Shown here piece by piece: positions 1 through 12,290 of a stretch of DNA of 64,000 nucleotides; the first letter of the stretch is position 1; every line of letters starts with the position of its first letter. The position numbers were made by a program, and so were the translations under genes. The DNA is taken from the NCBI RefSeq assembly GCF_050436995.1, contig NC_134756.1, positions 1,364,001-1,428,000 of the forward strand, given 5' to 3'. The notes below the pieces were generated by a model. It was not told the DNA's origin and did no database searches. It was given only the letters and a program-made list of their open reading frames with translations. Origin of the DNA: Anticarsia gemmatalis. Its lineage: Eukaryota > Arthropoda > Insecta > Lepidoptera > Erebidae.

Positions 1-11
1 TCGATCGTGCT

Positions 12-3000
12 ATGTCAAAAATAGACATCAACTCTTTGACGGAAAAGTGGGAGTTTGAAGACCATCTAACCATTTTGAAGTCGAAATGGGACAGCATCGA
101 AAAACAACACTGGGAATTGGAAGCTATCCTAAAAGGCTCCGACACCAACTATTATACTATGTTTGTTGAGATGGAAGACAAATACGACGAACTACGCAGA
201 ACATTGAACCGCAAAATTTGGTCTGCCAAACACTACGAGAAGTCAGCACCAAGGATACAGATACCAGATTTTTCAGGAAACTACAACAACTGGGTCTCTT
301 TTAAAGATCTGTTCTTGGAAACTATCCACAACAACCCCATGATAAACAAGGCCCAAAAGATGCAGCATCTCAAGACGAAGCTGAAAGGCGAAGCTGAGAG
401 ACTCGTACAGCATCTTAGCGTCAGCGCTGAAAATTATACTTCTTGCTGGGATATCTTAACTCAACGTTATGACAATCGTCGCTTACTATTTACGTCATTC
501 ATGAACACGATGCTTGACCTACCAAATGTACAACATCCTAACAGTTACAACGTTAAGAAAATGCATGACGTCATAACGGAATGTCTAAACGGATTGACAA
601 ACATCGGATTAGATATCACAACGTGGGATCCAATTATTGTACATCTCATGGCGAAAAAACTGGACCCCGATACTTACAGCGACTACACGAAGGAGTTACA
701 AAACCCTAGAGAGGTGCCTAACTTGAACGAATTACTATATTTCCTGGAAAACAAGTTTTTGACATACGAAACTATGACGAATGCGAAGAAGGAACCGTCT
801 AACGTTTCAAAACAGTCTCCGTATAAACCATTAAATAAATATCATTCGAATACAACAAAATCTAACTACAACGATCAAACAAAAAACTTCAAGAAGTCCT
901 ATCATACTGTATACGGTCATTGCCCACAGTGTGACGGAAATCATGTATTGCGACACTGCCCGAAATTCCTCGAAATGGATGTACCGCAGCGCAATAACAT
1001 AGTTGTGAAATTACATTTATGTAAAAATTGCTTATACAGCCACGGGTCATCAGAATGCAAGTCGAACAAAGTGTGTCGTGACTGTAACCTGAGACACCAT
1101 ACTCTATTGCACAATTCGTCAAGAAACAAAACACTGAACAGAAATATGAACGGAAATAGTAATGAAAATTCTCCTAGCACGTCTCAACGACCTTCGACTT
1201 CAAACCAACAAATTTCCAATCACCTATCAAACAACGAAACTGAAATCTTGCTCACTACTGTACAACTTCAGATCAAATCTGCAAACGGAACATACGTTAC
1301 CCTCCGAGCTCTTTTAGACCAGGGCTCGCAGGTGAACTTGATTACCGAAAATGCAGCACAACTGTTACGTTTACCACGACAGAGGCTCAACGCTACTGTC
1401 ACGGGAATTGGAGCCGTGTCCGGGGACTGCAAAGGACGCATTCAACTTACCTGTCAGTCAATACATACGGACTACGAGTTCCAAACTGAAGCGCTCATTC
1501 TCAAAAAACTAACGAATAACCTACCAAGCTCATCATTCGAAAAAACGCAGTGGCCTCATCTAGAAAATCTGAAACTCGCCGATCCCGAGTTTAACATTTC
1601 TCGACCGGTTGACGTACTGCTTGGCGCAGACGTCTACTCAAACATTCTACTTGACGGAGTACTAAGAGGTAGCACACAAGCCCCTATTGCCCAACAAACG
1701 CATTTAGGGTGGATTTTATGTGGCAAGCTGAAAACTTTCAACTGCCACGTGACCTTGGTGGATATGACCGAACTAAACAAATTTTGGGAAACTGAAGACG
1801 TATCCCCGTGTCGAAAACAAATAATACAGGATGACGAGTGCGAGCGATATTACACTGACACTACACAGCGATCCTCCGATAACAAATACATCGTGAAGAT
1901 GCCCATGTGCCCTAATTATAATACAAAAATGGGTAAATCAAAAGCTATAGCGATTTCTCAATTTTTACAATTGGAAAAACGTTTGGAGCGAAACAACAAA
2001 CTAGCTTCAATGTACAAAGAATTTATAAAAGAGTACATAGAACTAGGACACATGAAACCGGCGACTCCAATAACATCAGCTGTTACCGACTGTTATTTAC
2101 CTCATCACGGCGTATTACGGGAACACGCAGAAACAACAAAATTGCGAGTAGTTTTTAACGCTTCCCAAAAAACATCTACAGGCTTCAGTTTGAACAACGT
2201 ACTCGAAAAAGGACCAAATCTACAGAAGGATATACAAGCCCTCGTTCTACGATGGAGGTCCTATAAGTACGCCTACACAGCCGACATCGAGAAGATGTAT
2301 AGATGTATTTGGATCTCAGAAGAGCAACAACCACTACAAAAAATTATTTGGAGAAACTCACCTTCAGAAAAACTACAAGAATTTCAACTCTGTACCGTTA
2401 CCTATGGGACAAAGTGCGCACCGTGGTTAGCAATGCGCACGCTCAAACAACTGGCCAAGGACGACGGACATAAACATCCAAACGCTGCTGCAGTCCTGCA
2501 GAACGACCTATTCGTAGATGATCTCGTCTGTGGTCGCCAAACCTTAGAAGAAGGAGTACAATTACAAACATCTTTAATTGACTTACTGAGAGGGGGAGGC
2601 ATGAACTTGCGGAAGTGGTCGGCTAATCACCCGGCACTTCTTGCCAACCTAACGAACGATCAAGTCTCTTCGAACAACACATTTGACTTCAAACAAGATG
2701 AGTCACATAAAACATTGGGTCTCGGTTGGAATACTACTACTGATACATTCAGTTTCAATTGGAATATGAATAACAACTTTCAACCAACTAAACGATACCT
2801 GCTCTCCGAGATATCAAAAATGTACGACCCGTTGGGTTGGCTGTCACCACTAACTGTTACGGCTAAATTACTATTTCAACGAGTCTGGACTAGTAAAATT
2901 GGATGGGATGAAACATTACCGACAGATATATCGAATGAATGGATAAAACTGAAAAATGAACTCCCTATGGTCAAAAACATACAATTAAATCGATGGATTG

Positions 3001-6000
3001 GTGGAACGGAATCGAACCTGGAACTTCTCGGCTTTTGTGACGCATGTGAAAAGGCCTATGCTTGCGTCGTATATAGTCGTGTTATAAACGAGCACGGTCA
3101 GCCGATCACAACGCTCCTCGCTGCCAAGACTAGGGTTGCGCCTATATCACAAAAAATAACTTTACCACGTTTAGAGTTATGTGGCGCACTACTTTTGTCA
3201 CAGCTGATTGAAAAAATTAGAGAAGCCTATGCGGGATACACAATAACTGTAAGAGCATGGAGTGACTCAAAGGTGGCGTTAGCATGGATTCAAGGGGATA
3301 CAACAAGATGGGAAAAGTATGTAGCCAACAGAGTTACAAACATCACCCAAATCATCCCGTCGCAAAACTGGAACTACGTGAAATCCGAATTGAATCCTGC
3401 CGACTGCGCTTCCCGAGGACTGTATCCTGCCAAATTATTGAACTTTACGCTCTGGTGGAACGGTCCTGACTTTCTTCAGTTACCAGAGAAGGAAGTAACG
3501 CTGAAAACTTCAACATGTTTAGCAACTACAAACATTGGGTTAGAGAAACAATCAGTGAAAGCCCTACCTAAAAACCATGACACACATTTTATAAACAAAT
3601 TAATAAACAATTGCAGTACATTGACTCGTGTAACAAGAGTCACTGCCTGGGTGTTCCGATTCATAACAAACTCACGCGACAAGAGGAAATCGGACACCAA
3701 CTACTTAACTACAGAGGAACTCACCGCTGCAAATGAACAAATCATAAAATATGTACAACAAACATTGTACGAACAAGAGTATAAGCAGCTGCAGAAACAG
3801 GAAACTGTGGGAAACAAAAGCTCTATATATAAACTTCATCCTTATGTAAATGATAAGGGTATAATCAGAGTTGGCGGTCGCCTAAAAAACTCAATTTTGC
3901 CGCCTGAAATGAAGAACCCTGCCATATTGCCTCGTGACAGCCGATTTACGCGGCTACTGGTTGAGCAAGCACACTTAGCAACACTACATGGCGGTGCTCG
4001 ACTCACTCTGGCATACATTAGACAGCGGTATTGGATCGTCGGCGGCAATAGATTAGTCAAAGCGATACTACGTCACTGCGTGCGATGTCACCGCTACAAA
4101 CCCACAGAGAACAATCAAATTATGGGTGACCTGCCTCCACAAAGAGTTATACCATCTCGCCCCTTTACACATACTGGAGTTGACTTCACTGGTCACGTCG
4201 AGATCAAGCTGAATAAGGGACGGGGTGTAAAAACTTCCAAGGGGTACATTGCCATCTTCGTGTGTATGGCAACGAAGGCTGTACATATTGAACTGGTGTC
4301 TGACCTCAGTACAGAAACATTTATTGCTGCATTCCAAAGGATGTCTGCTCGACGGGGTACACCGCAACACATGTACTCGGACTGCGGAACGAACTTTGTC
4401 GGTGCGTCAAAAATCTTACGCCAAGAATTCGAAGAGTTCAAACAGATATTGTCTGCCGATTTCTTCAATGAAATTGCTAAAATGGAAGTGAAATGGCACT
4501 TTAATGCTCCTGCGTGGCCTAGCGCAGGCGGACTTTGGGAGTCGGCAGTGAAATCGATGAAACATCACTTACGACGCGTACTTGGAGATCAAAAGTTAAC
4601 CTTTGAAGAATTCTCCACACTCTTAGCGCAGATAGAGGCTTGTATGAATTCTAGGCCACTGTGTCCGTTGACTGAAGACCCGGAGGAGTTTTACAACTAC
4701 CTAACACCAGGACACTTCCTCACCGGTGGTCCTACAATGTCACTACCGCTATCTGACCACAGTGATATACACAACATCGATTTGCGTCGACGATGGCAAC
4801 TAACAGAACATATGTTGCAACAATTCTGGAAGCGATGGTCAAATGACTACCTAACGCAGTTACAAACTCGATGCAAGTGGCACAAACCAGTGAAAAACAT
4901 TAAAGAAGGTGATATTGTGTTGGTGAAAGATAACAATATGCCGCCAGGGAAATGGGCCATGGGACGTGTACAAGAACTTCACCCCGGAACGGATGGCTAT
5001 GTACGAGTCACCACCGTCAAAACACAAAACGGAACTATCAAGCGTCCTATCGTGAAACTTTCACCACTACCGTTACAAACCGAAATCTCGGAAACGACAA
5101 ATACTGAAAAGAAAGACAACATCTGTCAAACTACGTGTGATAACAATCCACAAAAAACTAAAAAACAACATAGTAAACGATATCTATCTACACTAATAAT
5201 GATGTTTATAACAATGTTTACTATAATGACTGGCACGAGCGGTACAAGCAGCGATACAAAACCGAGCGCTCATATTACAAGTCTCGAACACGAGCGCCCT
5301 GTGTATTATGACACCTTAGGTACTATTCAAACAATTCATAATGAATGGACATTGTTATTATATTATAATTTAACTGACTACTGGAATGGTGTGAGCAGAA
5401 TTGGAAGTTACCTCGAGGGATTAAACGATCTATGCAGGAAAACTGACCCAAGATACTGCCAGTCAACACTGGAACAATTACGCCACGAAATGGATATACT
5501 AACTCACTACAACAGCATCCTATTAACTCCTCTGAAACAGCTTTCAAATCGAAGAAAACGACGCGGCTTGATTAACGCTGTCGGCTATGTCGCGAATAGC
5601 TTGTTTGGGATTTTAGACGAACATTTTGCAGATAAATACCAGAAGGATATTGAAGCTATTCAAGGCAATGAACAACATTTACTTGAGTTGGTCAAAAACC
5701 AAACATCTATTGTGGAGTTGGAGAACAAGATATTGAAGAAAAATGCGGACAACATCAACCGACAGTTTACCATGATAGATAGTTTCATAAACGACACAAA
5801 CTGGAAAATAGCTAAAATAGAATCGGCAATGGAAGTTATGATGGCTACTTCATACTTCAATTCAGTATCGTTAACGTCATATTTACTCATCAATAACTTG
5901 AGAAAAATGCAAGAAATACTCTTCGACAGTTTAACCGATATATATAAAGGTCACATGGACGTACAATTACTAACTCCTGTAGGCTTGATCGAACAACTGA

Positions 6001-6221
6001 ACGTCATTGCTGGAAGACTACCAAAATCGTTAACATTGCCTGTTGAGGATATCAGTAAGGACATAAAGGATATCTACAAACTTATGTACGTCAAAGCTCG
6101 GATAACTAACAACTACTTTTTATTTGAGGTGCATATTCCACTATGCCATAATTTGTATAAACTCAGTAGCAGTAGGTCTAAATATTGTAAAATATGGGCA
6201 ATTAATGATGCAAATAGGTGA
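12..6221 (+). mobile_element. BEL/Pao LTR retrotransposon polyprotein (gag-pol plus start of an envelope-like region)
   Basis: An uninterrupted 2069-codon frame. In order: a gag region of the DUF1759 type (about residues 75-240); Cys/His clusters (about 303-370); a retropepsin-like domain of the DUF1758 type with LLDQGSQ near 435; reverse transcriptase with the catalytic box FVDD at 834-837; an RNase H/Peptidase_A17 region (about 945-1140); an HHCC zinc-binding integrase domain (about 1321-1362); an integrase core with DFTG near 1390, SDCGTNF near 1457 and GGLWES near 1510; and a DUF5641-like domain (about 1620-1690). A hydrophobic stretch near 1727-1745 then leads into an envelope-like ectodomain resembling baculovirus-F-type proteins, with a furin-type basic site RRKRR near 1847-1851. 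The stop at 6219-6221 is not native: a retroposon insertion after about 6150 supplies it. Domain order (integrase last in pol, DUF1758 protease) is diagnostic for BEL/Pao. The 5' LTR and primer-binding site lie left of the window. The frame is otherwise open, so the copy is young apart from the insertion. Confidence 0.95.
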
Positions 6222-6638
6222 TGTTACGTACAATTTGATGTTATTCATAAAACTGTCACTTTTTTCTTTTATAAGTAATGTTCACAACCAGTGTGCTCAC
6301 TTGCTGCCCATATTCTTATTATCACATGCTAGTAGGTGCTCCCAACATATGGTATGATCAGAGACTAATAAATAACCTAGCTATGTTCATTTAACTTAAT
6401 TGACGTTTAGTCTATATCGCTGATTGTTGGCAGCTCCTCGCATGATCAATTATTGTATCAACCACATTGTAAAACTTTTTGGCGATTGAAAAGAGTGGCC
6501 GTGAGTTTCTCGCTAGCTCTTCTCATAAGGCTCTACCCCCTTTCCGAGCTAGTGGTAGATTCAGTAATTGTAACGACTATCATAAGTGTCAATATTTGAC
6601 CTAAATGAATAAATGATTTGATTTTGATTTTGATTTTA
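6150..6638 (+). mobile_element. Retroposon with (GATTTT)n tail inserted into the envelope-like region
   Basis: About 490 bp of non-coding DNA that interrupts the envelope-like frame and ends in repeated GATTTT. The body is found again, diverged, at 36030-36440 and 56645-56810 (+) and at 22255-22480 and 41113-41315 (-), so it is a dispersed family. Shared words include GACTATCATAAGTGTCA and TTTGACCTAAAT. The tail and 5'-variable copies are typical of non-LTR retroposition. No protein is seen in it; it may be the 3' UTR of a LINE or a SINE. Confidence 0.8.
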
Positions 6639-7616
6639 TGTTCTGATGAAGACTTTTTGCTCTACCGACCTATACCACTTCCAATGAAGACGAAGTCAGG
6701 AACATCCATCATGCAGCTAGGATCGAAGTACGTTGCTGTAAACTTCAAGAAAAACACATTCATCTCGCTGAATGATGAAGATATGAAGCTTTGTACCCAA
6801 ATGAAGCCCGACAGTTATATCTGTTATAAAAACTTACCCATATACCATTTACACGATAACAGTGCTCCCTGCGAAGCAAAACTGTTAAGTCAACATTTAA
6901 ATACACCTTGTGACGTCAGACAAACATCGTGCGATGACGTATGGATTGAGTTACATACTCCGAACAGCTGGCTGGCTGTCTGTTGTGCAACTTGCACTTT
7001 ACGTACAATATGCGAAAGTGATGTCACGACCTACACCCTAACAACGTCTGGAATAGTAAATCTGAAGCAAGGATGCATACTACATTCCAAGAGATTTACT
7101 ATATTTTCTCAAAATCAGTACAGCTCTTCGTTGAACTTACATAACGACTATAATGTCCGCATACCAGCATTTAATTCAACTGTCAACAACATAGTAACCG
7201 TAACTCACCACAACTATTCCTGGAACGAAGTGCACAAGGATTTTACGCAACAATTAAAAGAAATGGATGAACAATTAGCTTTCCAACAGAAGAATGAGGT
7301 TCTTTCGACAAGGATTTCTTCTCATGACGTACATCAATACGCCATCTGCTATACCCTCCTGGGAGGAATCAGCGTAGCAGTCATCGTGTGGTTTTGCAAG
7401 AAACGTAAAACTGTATATTGCATAAAACCAAAAAGCAAACAACCGGTACTAGAACCCAAACATGAAGACATTGAACTTCAGTCACTGCAGCGCGGGAAGT
7501 GCCATTCTCCGGAAGAAGCTCCCCATGGACCAACGGCCCAAACAACGTCACAGCAGTTGGACTTCAACCGTCACCATCGTGCGGCTGCAAACAACTTAGC
7601 ATTTAATTTTGATTGA
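6639..7616 (+). pseudogene. C-terminal remnant of the retroelement's envelope-like protein
   Basis: An open frame resumes after the inserted retroposon and continues the envelope-like protein to a stop at 7614-7616. It is Cys-rich, has several N-glycosylation sequons, and carries one hydrophobic segment at about 7340-7400, followed by KKRK and a basic cytoplasmic tail. This layout (cleavage site upstream, a single membrane anchor near the C terminus) is that of a class I-like fusion protein as known from insect env-bearing LTR elements. Because the insertion separates it from the first half, no complete product can be made from this copy. The start is set by the end of the insertion; there is no native start codon here. 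Confidence 0.85.
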
Positions 7617-7690
7617 TTTATTTGTAATGGAGTTTCTTTCGCTTTACTTTTAACTATTTTCTTTTTCTTTCTCTTTTGGGGTGGCCAGCA

Positions 7691-8039
7691 TGTACGGTCT
7701 CACCGTACATACCTTTTTGCGCGTAAGCAATTGAACGCTTGCGTAAACGGCTCACATGTTATTTATTAATTATTTACTTTTTATTACTATAATTCAGTGC
7801 ACATTTTGCATACAACAAGCAAAGACGCTCCAACAATATTATACCTATTGTACATTTAATTACTTACGTAAATATACTACTTTACAACTTTTACGTCAGA
7901 GTGTTTGTGTACTCAACAACAACCTACAACTTGAACCAGCAACAACCACCACCTAGATTCACGCTAGAATAGTGTAGCAGTTTAACGAACCCCTACACAA
8001 TGTATGACAAGTTTTATAATAAATCTGTCCACTTTCACA
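7691..8039 (+). repeat. Probable 3' LTR of the BEL/Pao element
   Basis: After the envelope stop there is a pyrimidine/purine-biased stretch (7650-7685), then a TGT start whose first 19 bases form an inverted repeat (TGTACGGT ctc ACCGTACA). A polyadenylation signal AATAAA lies at 8018-8023, and a CA end is at 8038-8039. The matching 5' LTR is outside the window, so both edges are estimates. Confidence 0.6.
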
Positions 8040-9490
8040 TTTAAATATTACTACAGATCATATCAGCGATATCTTAAAAAAAAAAGTCTCGTGGCTAGTA
8101 ATCGTAACTGGAGGTCCTGTATGACAAGATGTATGGATGTGAATTTGGCAAGGGAAGTTTGGTAGGATAGTAACAAGTCACAGGAGAGTTTTTAAGGTTC
8201 TACAGCTCCTCCATCCACTCATCAAAAGAAGGTTACCAGGTTTTTTTAGTGGCAGCACCACATAACCCGGCTATTCCACCCAGAAAAGTCGGATATCTGA
8301 AAGGATGTTCCCCCTTCGTAAACAAAAATAAGGGATATTAGGTGGCGTTCTTTTATGTTCACCTGTGATAAAAAAGCGTCATATTATGTATGTATGTACG
8401 TACGTACGTATTTTCCAGTTTCAAACTAACCCTATAGCCACTAAAAACGTAACTTCCATACTCACTAACAAAGTAACAACAATTTCCATCAGGTAAAATT
8501 TTGCCAACACATATCACGGGCAAACCAATTCCCTAATCATATTACGTTTCGCGGAACCCTGCAACATAGTAACCTTGTCAAATTGAACTGAGTTAGTCGT
8601 ATGCCGTAGTACGCAGTTTGCGGGCTGCCTGAGGCCTTACTATAATGAACGTCAACGAATAAATAAATATTTTGGGACAACTCACACACGGTCATCTGAT
8701 TCCAAACTAAGCAGCGAGTTTATCACTTATCTCAGTTCACAACTAGTGTACGTCAAATTGATGGTCACTATTCAGTTTATTGCTGTTCTGACGTAACGTG
8801 TTAATCACTATATTCTAAGTGACAAAACAAATTATAGCATAGTGGCTTTCAAATAGTTAACTGAGACACGTGATAAGCCTCCCAGAGCTTGTAATATGGT
8901 AATCAAATAACTGTTAAACTTACTTATATACTTCAAAATATATACTTATATAGATAATTAAAAACCAGGATCAGAAAAGTACTCGTGCTCATCACACGAA
9001 TATTTGTCCCGAGAGGGATACGGACCCGCCACACGCGGCAATACGGTTATTCCTTTAAATTTCGTTTGCGTCTTATTACAATTCTATTCATTTTAAAATA
9101 TCGGTCGAGATAGTACAGGAATATAAAGCATGCTTATTCGATTGCAGTTACTTTAAATATTTGACGAAATTTCACGAACCATACTAAGCCCTCAAGTTTG
9201 CCTGATCGATATTATCATTTCAATATCAGACATCCTGGAAATCTTGCTGCTTCCACGTCGCTCTATATTTTTATTACGAAGTTTAAATCGAATATTTTGT
9301 TGCGTTTTCTCTTTGAGCTCCAGTTTATTGGTTTAAGATAGTTATGATTGCAAATATTTTTAAAGGCTAAAGCGAATTGCAAAGTTTGCAGAAACTGGTA
9401 TTAGCTTTATAATGCTTGTAGCACTTACGCTACTGAAAATGATCAGTAACTTATGTTATCTTTAGTAAAAATGTCATCTATTCTTATTGT
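8040..9490. other. Gene-less flank with LINE-tail debris
   Basis: AT-rich. About 8100-8400 resembles 20845-20960: both contain TGTATGACAAGAT- or TTGTATGACAAGAT-like words and end in a short GTGATATTATGTATG-like tail, here followed by a (GTAC/GTAT)n microsatellite at 8388-8410. 8834-8890 recurs at 15225-15275 (TGGCTTTCAAATAGTT). Nothing else is supported. Confidence 0.5.
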
Positions 9491-9499
9491 AGGTATGGT

Positions 9500-9690
9500 T
9501 AATGGTCAACCTAATATCAAAGTTTTTCAAGCCACCCGAAGGCAACAACCAGGTCCGACTTCTACGTGCTCTCCTAAGCGCAGAGACGCCCAGTTCAAAT
9601 ATATCTATCTATGGAATGACCGCGCCAAGGGTTGCTTAACCCACAGATCGGATACCGACCGGTGAGTGCATCTAGCTATTGGCGCTTCGA
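9500..9690 (+). repeat. Dispersed SINE-like repeat, family C
   Basis: Contains the block GGAATGACCGCGCCAAGG followed by TTGCTTAACCCACAGAT. The same block is found in several introns (41590-41845, 43370-43555, 56440-56640, 57420-57625) and as fragments at 24095-24180 and 28780-28890. No coding capacity. Confidence 0.65.
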
Positions 9691-11020
9691 GAAGCAAAGT
9701 TACCTTAATAGAAAACAACAAAATATTGTAACATTCTCGTTCTTATCTAACAATATAAAAATGAAGTCAACCACTAGTAAATTGACCACAAACCACACAA
9801 AACATAAATAATACACTGGCAACATTGACATTGCATTTATTGATTTTTCACACGTGGCCACACTAAACGATATTAGTATTACTAACAACGGGAACTGTCG
9901 GAGCGGAAGCCTAGCTATGAATAATTGAGTTAACAATTTGTACAAACATACAAAGCAATATCAACTTTATTACTACAGAATTAAAGTATAATTTCAAATG
10001 TAGTATCGATAGCTATTTATCAAGATACACGTGTTCGCTTGTCAATCAATTTTGAACCGTGTTATGTAATGTTAAGGTGCATTATTGCTGTTAATGTTTA
10101 TGATGGTTTGTTGTACAGAGATTATTCTACTCGTAAAGACATAATTAGTGTTGTCAGAAGCTATAGAAACGGTATATAGTAGTTATGACGTGTAGTCATT
10201 AGAAACGCAATGACTATGAAATTATGTAACTTTCGATACGATTTTTGTCTATTTTTTCTCTGGCCTTTGCCTACCCCTATGGGTAGGTAGCGTAATTTTA
10301 TGTACTTATGTATGTATGTATGATACGATATTAAAAAAATATAGTATTTTCTTATTGATGGATAGTTTCGCCTCCCTAGAAGAGAGATCGGTAATTCGGC
10401 AGGTTAAAAAATAGTTACTACTTAACTTATGTTCAAGTTGTTTGGCGACACCTTTACTTAGCGAAATATAGTGAAAATCCACTAATCATCTTACTCACTA
10501 AGTTAAGCAACCTTAGTGAGGACATTTTATAGATGGGTAGCCAGTAAGACCTTCAGTCCAGTTTTGTACATAACGCTACCCTGAGAAAGATTGGAGAGAA
10601 CCCTTTACATAAAACACGACACAAATGCTGTCTTATTTTAATAATTTTAATTCTATCTTTAAAAGTAGAAAAACAATATATTATTATTTAATTTTAATTT
10701 TCCTTGTGTAAATATACCCGAAATTACATTAATTAATACTAATTACTATTAGTAATTAACCTCAAGTCTTATCAACACTCAAATTAATTTTGAAACTACT
10801 CAAAGCCTTGAAAATACCGTACAAAATGAATACCGGTTTTGAAATAAAATAATAATATAAAAAGGCTAAATTAATTATAAACATTACGCCTATTTTTGCT
10901 AAAACGGTAAAGCAGAAGTGCATGGAGACTTAATTTTTTCATCAGTTAGATCCCAAGTACCGAAATGGGTTCTCTCAACTTCTTTAGCGGTTGTTTAAAT
11001 CCCTTCATGCTATCAAAACA
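9691..11020. other. AT-rich intergenic DNA
   Basis: No gene or clear repeat is recognised except a short LINE-like tail with (TATG)n at 10255-10325. Confidence 0.45.
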
Positions 11021-11024
11021 TATC

Positions 11025-11225
11025 AATCAGCCTAGCCTTTCTTCCACTATGATGGAGCCGGCTTCCAGTCTCTTGTCAGTAGACTGTGGAATATCTTTGA
11101 AAATGACAGCCGTTACCCACAAATTAACGTACCTTCTGAAATACGGAGAAACTTGATACTTATGTATTATATGGACATCCATCTACTGACCAACCTCGGC
11201 AAGCGTTGCTTAACCTGTGAGAATC
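11025..11225 (+). repeat. Dispersed repeat, family D
   Basis: Shares the words CCTTTCTTCCA and GGCTTCCAGTCTC with 18140-18440 and 61742-62075. All three run on to a block around CCAACCTCGGCAAGCGTTGC or its relatives. Function unknown; probably a SINE or LINE 3' end. Confidence 0.65.
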
Positions 11226-11814
11226 AAAAAACATAAACATCTAATTTGCAGTCAAATGAAACTTTCCTTCCGTCAGCCAAGTTTAGACGTTATCAAACAG
11301 GAAACATCATGTTCCCACTTGATTACCGAACTAATATAGAATTGTAGTGTTATTTTTATACAATTTGTACGATAAGGACTTGCTGTTAATTCATTTTTTC
11401 CCTATTAATGTTGATAAAGTTTTTTACAAACATTTTTTGTGATGTATTATCCTCCTGACCCGTATTAGGCTACGGTCATTTACATTGCGATGAAGTGGTT
11501 TATAGTAAGGTGTATGCACAATATACAGGTACTCTCTATTTCATCACTCTTATCAATTAGTTAAACGGAAGACCGATGAAAAAGCAAAAGATTAAGCGTT
11601 AGCTTTATGTGCTTGCCGAAGACATACAAAATGGCCTCTCTCCTCTTCTTTGCTCCGAGATCTTTGGACCGACCACCTGAGAAAGGCAAACCAGAGACTT
11701 CAGTTATCCAGAGAACTTTTGCTCTCCTTCAGAACGATACAATACAAACAACACTATTCCCAAGAAAGTTGCTACAAATCTCTGAATTTTACATTTTTTT
11801 CTTTTTTTCTTTTT

Positions 11815-12000
11815 TAAAAAGACAACTCCCGCACTAAGAATTGCTCTTGTGTCGCGGGGACTTTTACAAACATACAAACAACGGACACAAAGCACAACCA
11901 GACCCGAAACAATTATTTGTGGATCGCACAAATAATTGTCCCGTGTGGGAATCGAACCCACGACCTCCCGTTGCCGTGGTATCGGCGTGGCGACCTAAAC
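11815..12000 (-). repeat. tRNA-derived SINE, family A
   Basis: Read on the minus strand it has a box-B-like GGGTTCGATTCCCACACGG, then a conserved body containing TTTCGGGTCTGGTTGTGC and GTCCCCGCGACACAAGAGC, and an A-rich 3' end. The 5' tRNA head is truncated. Near-identical copies: 14330-14485, 19685-19897, 31008-31193, 33507-33730. Confidence 0.9.
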
Positions 12001-12214
12001 CTAACTTAGAAATAGATTTACATACAAAATGACATCCCATTACACCCGACGCTGTAGAAAGAGGAGTATGTATGAAATACACCCGCGTTTCGCTATTAAC
12101 AATGTTAGTCCCTTGTAGGAGATAGCGAGCCTTTTGCCGTAGCGGGCACGTTACCAAACTCTCGACTACTACTGTGAATGAATAATACAATTTAAAAAAA
12201 TAGATCAATGGTAC

Positions 12215-12290
12215 TTTGTCCGACCCGGGAACTAAGTAAATTACACTCAACAGTCTTATATGCTACCGACCGCGCCACAGAACCATGTAA
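12215..12290 (-). repeat. tRNA-like SINE head fragment
   Basis: Minus strand carries a degenerate box A/box B pair (CGACCGCGCCACAG and CCCGGGAACTAAG on the plus strand). Too degenerate for a tRNA gene. Confidence 0.5.

Noticed and set aside
11607..12250. Several 63-128 codon frames
   Set aside because: They lie in or across SINE family A and adjacent non-coding DNA; the peptide GSIPTRDNYLCDPQIIVSG recurs wherever the SINE does.
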